A DNA stretch of 24,988 nucleotides from positions 1 to 24,988 of the forward strand of contig CAYNOS010000034.1 in the NCBI GenBank assembly GCA_964398985.1. Direction: 5' to 3'. Source of the stretch: CAYMRL01 sp964398985 (GTDB lineage Bacteria; Deinococcota; Deinococci; Deinococcales; Trueperaceae). Positions 20,880-24,988 of this stretch are shown in pieces. Both the position numbers and the translations under genes were made by a program. Under the pieces are notes generated by a model. That model saw nothing but the letters and a program-made list of their open reading frames with translations, made no database searches and was not told the DNA's origin. The stretch's first letter is position 1. The number at the start of each line of letters is the position of its first letter.

Positions 20880-22051
20880 GGCGCTTCGAGCTGGCGCCCG
20901 GCGCCAAGATCGGCATCGTCGGCGGCGGCCAGCTCGGGCGGATGCTGGCGGCTACTGCCCGCCGCATGGGCTTCCTGCCGTTCGTGCTGGCGCCCGAGAA
21001 CGACCCGCCCGCCGCCCACTTCGCGGCCGGCCATCGGCGGGCGTCGCTCGACGACGTGGACGAGATGACCGCTTTCGCACGCCAGGTCGACGTCATGACC
21101 TTCGAGTTCGAGAACGTCTCCAGCGCCGCCCTGGCCGCGGCCGCGGCGGTGTGCGAGGTGAGGCCGTCCCCGCAGGTGCTCCACCACACCCAGGACCGCG
21201 CCCGTGAGAAGGCCTTCTTGTCGGCCGCCGGGCTGCCACAGACGGCCAACGCGGGCGCGGCCACCGTCGACGAGTTGACGGCCGCCGTGGCCGCCGTCGG
21301 CACTCCGTGCGTCGTCAAGAGCGCCGGTTTCGGTTACGACGGCAAGGGCCAGGCGCTGGTCGCCAGCGGATCCTCCAGCGAACTGGCCGCGGCCCGCGAG
21401 CTGGCGCTGGCTGGGCCGGTCGTCATCGAGCGCTTCGTCGACCTGCACCTCGAGCTGTCGGTGGTGATCGCGCGAGGGGCGGACGGCCGCAGCGCCGCGT
21501 ACCGGCCCTTCGTGAACCGCCACGTCGGCCACATCCTCGACGTGACGTTGGCACCGTTCGCGGCGGGAGCCGAGGACGCCGGCGCGCTGGGACTCGGTGC
21601 GTCCACGGCCGACGAGGCAGTGAGGCTGGCCGAGGAGATCGCCGCCGGGCTCGGGGCGGTCGGCTTGGTGACCGTCGAGTTCTTCGTGACGCGTTCCGGG
21701 GAACTGCTGGTCAACGAGATCGCCCCCCGGCCGCACAACTCCGGTCACCTGACCATCGAGGCGGCGGAGACCAGCCAGTTCGAGCAGCAGCTCAGGGCCG
21801 TCTGCGGCCTGCCGCTCGGCTCGGCGCGCCTCACGACTCCGGCCGCCATGGCGAACCTGCTGGGGGAGCTGTGGTCCCACGGGGAGCCGCGTTTCGCAGC
21901 GGCGCTGCAGGTCCCGGGAGTCAGGCTGCACCTCTACGGGAAGCGCGAGGCGCGCGTCGGCCGCAAGATGGGCCACCTGACTGCCACCGGCAGCAGCGTG
22001 GAGGAAGCCGTGGGCCGGGTGGTCACAGCCAGGGAGGCGCTGCGCACGTGA
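20876..22051 (+). CDS. purK: N5-carboxyaminoimidazole ribonucleotide synthase
   Basis: ATP-grasp enzyme making N5-CAIR from AIR, bicarbonate and ATP; it hands its unstable product to PurE. The 391-aa sequence has IGIVGGGQLGRMLA (12-25), MTFEFENVS, VVKSAGFGYDGKGQALV, a Glu-rich VVIERFVDLHLELSVVIARG, VNEIAPRPHNSGHLTIEA and the C-terminal LYGKREARVGRKMGHLTATG. Order and length are normal. GTG 20876 overlaps the purE stop by 4 nt (GTGA). The residues around the class-defining YDGKGQ and NEIAPRPHNSGH motifs are intact. It is the last gene before the str operon promoter; no clear terminator is visible in the 57 nt after it. Confidence 0.97.
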   Translation: MRRFELAPGAKIGIVGGGQLGRMLAATARRMGFLPFVLAPENDPPAAHFAAGHRRASLDDVDEMTAFARQVDVMTFEFENVSSAALAAAAAVCEVRPSPQVLHHTQDRAREKAFLSAAGLPQTANAGAATVDELTAAVAAVGTPCVVKSAGFGYDGKGQALVASGSSSELAAARELALAGPVVIERFVDLHLELSVVIARGADGRSAAYRPFVNRHVGHILDVTLAPFAAGAEDAGALGLGASTADEAVRLAEEIAAGLGAVGLVTVEFFVTRSGELLVNEIAPRPHNSGHLTIEAAETSQFEQQLRAVCGLPLGSARLTTPAAMANLLGELWSHGEPRFAAALQVPGVRLHLYGKREARVGRKMGHLTATGSSVEEAVGRVVTAREALRT

Positions 22052-22107
22052 GCCGCGCCGCGGGCCGCGTTCGCCGTCGCTCAGCGGCTTCCCTGGTCCG
22101 CCAGGAC

Positions 22108-22137
22108 TTGCGCTGGTAGCGAGGCAGTCTGTATACT
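22108..22137 (+). promoter_or_regulatory. Promoter of the rpsL-rpsG-fusA operon
   Basis: TTGCGC (22108-22113), an 18-bp spacer and TATACT (22132-22137); predicted start near 22144. Unlike most promoters here it is far from the start codon, giving a leader of about 165 nt. Confidence 0.7.
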
Positions 22138-22143
22138 CGGTAG

Positions 22144-22309
22144 GTTTTTCTGCCCCTGGCCCGCAGCGCTGGGTCCGGGGCGAGCTTGTCGTGTGCAGCC
22201 GCAAGGCCGTCCAAGACACGTCTTCATGGAACTTGGCCGTCAAGGCCGCGGGAAGACTCAGCCCCGGCGTCCAGCGTGGTGCCGGGCACTCGAAGAGGGA
22301 GTGATCGTT
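22144..22309 (+). promoter_or_regulatory. Structured 5' leader of rpsL
   Basis: The leader begins with a T-run and a GC-rich hairpin (GCCCC at 22152-22156 pairing with GGGGC at 22177-22181, plus inner pairs). Later come the palindrome AAGAC-AC-GTCTT (22213-22224) and GGCC-GTCAA-GGCC. A GTG-initiated frame of 37 codons (22191-22304) ends 5 nt before the rpsL CTG. This may be a ribosomal-protein autoregulatory leader; no known riboswitch class is recognised. Confidence 0.45.
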
Positions 22310-22708
22310 CTGCCGACCGTGAATCAGCTCCTCCGCAAGGGGCGAAGGAAGATCGAGAAGAAGAGCAAGACCCCCGCCCTGAAGGGGTCGCCCCAGCGTC
22401 GTGGTGTCTGCACGGCGGTGAAGACTCAGACCCCCAAGAAGCCCAACTCGGCTCTGCGCAAGATCGCCCGCGTGCGCCTCGCCGGCGGCCAGGAAGTCAC
22501 CGCTTACATCCCAGGCGAGAAGCACAACTTGCAGGAGCACTCGGTGGTGCTGATCCGTGGCGGTCGCGTGAAGGACCTCCCGGGAGTCCGCTACCACATC
22601 GTGCGCGGCACCCTCGATGCTCAAGGCGTTGGCGTCGGTCGCTACGTCCAGCGCAACAAGGGCCGCAGCAAGTACGGCACCAAGAAGCCTAAAGGGAAGG
22701 CGAGCTAA
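22310..22708 (+). CDS. rpsL: 30S ribosomal protein S12 (CTG start)
   Basis: Decoding-centre protein of the small subunit. The 132 aa are unmistakable: PTVNQLLRKGR, KSKTPALKGSPQRRGVC, TPKKPNSALRKIARVRL, the PGEKHNLQEHSVVLIRGGRVKDLPGVRYHIVRG block and RSKYGTKKPK. The universally conserved N-terminus is MPT(V/I)NQ; here the codon in the Met position is CTG (22310-22312), with GGAG of a GAGGGAG sequence 8 nt upstream. The nearest in-frame alternatives are GTG 22301, which overlaps the SD and adds three residues, and ATG 22226, which adds 28 non-conserved residues. I therefore call CTG. The lysine of KKPNSAL and the segment linked to streptomycin response look wild-type. It is followed by rpsG after 3 nt. 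Confidence 0.93.
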   Translation: MPTVNQLLRKGRRKIEKKSKTPALKGSPQRRGVCTAVKTQTPKKPNSALRKIARVRLAGGQEVTAYIPGEKHNLQEHSVVLIRGGRVKDLPGVRYHIVRGTLDAQGVGVGRYVQRNKGRSKYGTKKPKGKAS

Positions 22709-22711
22709 CGC

Positions 22712-23182
22712 ATGGGACGCAGACGCCGCGCCGAGATCCGCCCGCTGCAGCCGGACCTCGTCTACTCCGACACCACCGTCACCGCCCTGGTCAACAAGCT
22801 GATGCGTGATGGCAAGAAGAACCTGGCCAGCCGCATCTTCTACGGCGCTTGCCGCTTGATCCAGGAGCGCAGCGGTCAGGAGCCTCTGAAGGTCTTCCGC
22901 CAGGCTCTCGACAACATCCGTCCTCGCATCGAGGTGCGCAGCCGTCGCGTCGGTGGCTCCACCTACCAGGTGCCGGTCGAGGTCAACCCGCGCCGCGCCC
23001 AGTCGCTTGGGCTTCGCTGGCTGGTAGCAGCCTGTGACTCCCGCCCCGAGCGGACCGCCGTCGAGCGTGTCGCCGGTGAGCTCCTCGACGCTGCCGCCGG
23101 CCGCGGCGGCGCTGTCAAGAAGAAGGAGGACGTCGAGCGGATGGCCGAGGCGAACCGCGCCTACGCCCATTACCGCTGGTAG
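22712..23182 (+). CDS. rpsG: 30S ribosomal protein S7
   Basis: Primary 16S rRNA-binding protein that nucleates the 30S head. The 156-aa protein starts GRRRRAEIRPLQPDLVYSD and has VTALVNKLMRDGKKNLASRIFYGA, PLKVFRQALDNIRPRIEVRSRRVGGSTYQVPVEV and the C-terminal MAEANRAYAHYRW. This is the normal length and sequence for S7. The ATG is 3 nt after the rpsL stop; GGGAAGG about 11 nt upstream may act as a loose ribosome binding site, and coupling with rpsL is likely. In E. coli S7 autoregulates from this intergenic gap; with only 3 nt here that particular mechanism would have to differ. Confidence 0.98.
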   Translation: MGRRRRAEIRPLQPDLVYSDTTVTALVNKLMRDGKKNLASRIFYGACRLIQERSGQEPLKVFRQALDNIRPRIEVRSRRVGGSTYQVPVEVNPRRAQSLGLRWLVAACDSRPERTAVERVAGELLDAAAGRGGAVKKKEDVERMAEANRAYAHYRW

Positions 23183-23220
23183 CCTTCACGGCTTGACAGC
23201 AGCTTCGACGAGAGCGACTG

Positions 23221-24988
<1,768 letters not shown>

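Noticed and set aside
22193..22309. N-terminal extension of S12 from GTG 22193 or ATG 22226
   Set aside because: The extra residues are not part of the conserved S12, no ribosome binding site precedes them, and the region looks like a structured leader.
20813..23170. A 785-codon open frame on the minus strand across purK, rpsL and rpsG
   Set aside because: It lies antisense to three certain genes. Its composition (many Val/Asp/Gly/Arg/His repeats) is the usual mirror of high-GC codon bias, and no domain is visible.

Overview
High-GC bacterial chromosome segment carrying mostly core metabolism, repair and translation genes. The gene content, and above all the -10 hexamers (TANNNT) sitting 5-8 nt in front of many start codons with no ribosome binding site, suggest a member of the Deinococcota (Deinococcus/Truepera-like), where leaderless mRNAs are known to be abundant. 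This placement is an inference, not a database result. No mobile element, CRISPR array or prophage was seen; the only hints of accessory DNA are a few small unrecognised genes.

Layout. 1-909 (-): start of sucC (succinyl-CoA synthetase beta), cut by the window edge. 1141-5308 (+): MogA/MoaB-like protein, DUF456 membrane protein, lgt, a GlmU-type uridylyltransferase lacking nearly all of its acetyltransferase domain, and carA. 5330-8955 (-): recN, a small zinc-ribbon protein, an unknown 128-aa protein, a family-4-like uracil-DNA glycosylase without its Fe-S cysteines, and dtd: a run of repair/quality-control genes. 9016-9897 (+): HMG-CoA lyase, divergent from recN. 9907-10905 (-) NrnA-like DHH phosphoesterase and 10954-12150 (+) membrane-anchored trypsin/PDZ protease, divergent from one 48-bp promoter region. 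12211-12287 (-): tRNA-Ile(GAU). 12432-14593 (+): ispH and dusA, translationally coupled. 14507-15706 (-): acyl-CoA dehydrogenase, overlapping the dusA 3' end. 15775-16158 (+): aroH chorismate mutase. 16079-17853 (-): a small unknown gene with the best consensus promoter of the window, an ArsR-type regulator with a long N-terminal domain, and a 93-aa unknown protein. 17925-22051 (+): glycerate 2-kinase, Sua5/TsaC, purE, purK. 22310-end (+): str operon rpsL-rpsG-fusA (fusA cut by the window edge) behind a structured leader of about 165 nt; rpsL appears to start at CTG.

Two start modes alternate. Promoter-proximal genes (mogA, DUF456, recN, HMG-CoA lyase, nrnA, protease, ispH, acyl-CoA dehydrogenase, aroH, 93-aa gene, glycerate kinase) begin on or next to the predicted transcription start. 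Other genes start by Shine-Dalgarno (sucC, lgt, 128-aa gene, zinc ribbon, purE, 99-aa gene) or by stop/start overlap or abutment (glmU, dusA, purE, purK). I used this pattern to choose several starts. The most interesting items are the cysteine-free UDG, the truncated GlmU, the CTG-started rpsL, and the small gene with duplicated operator-like repeats next to the ArsR-type regulator.
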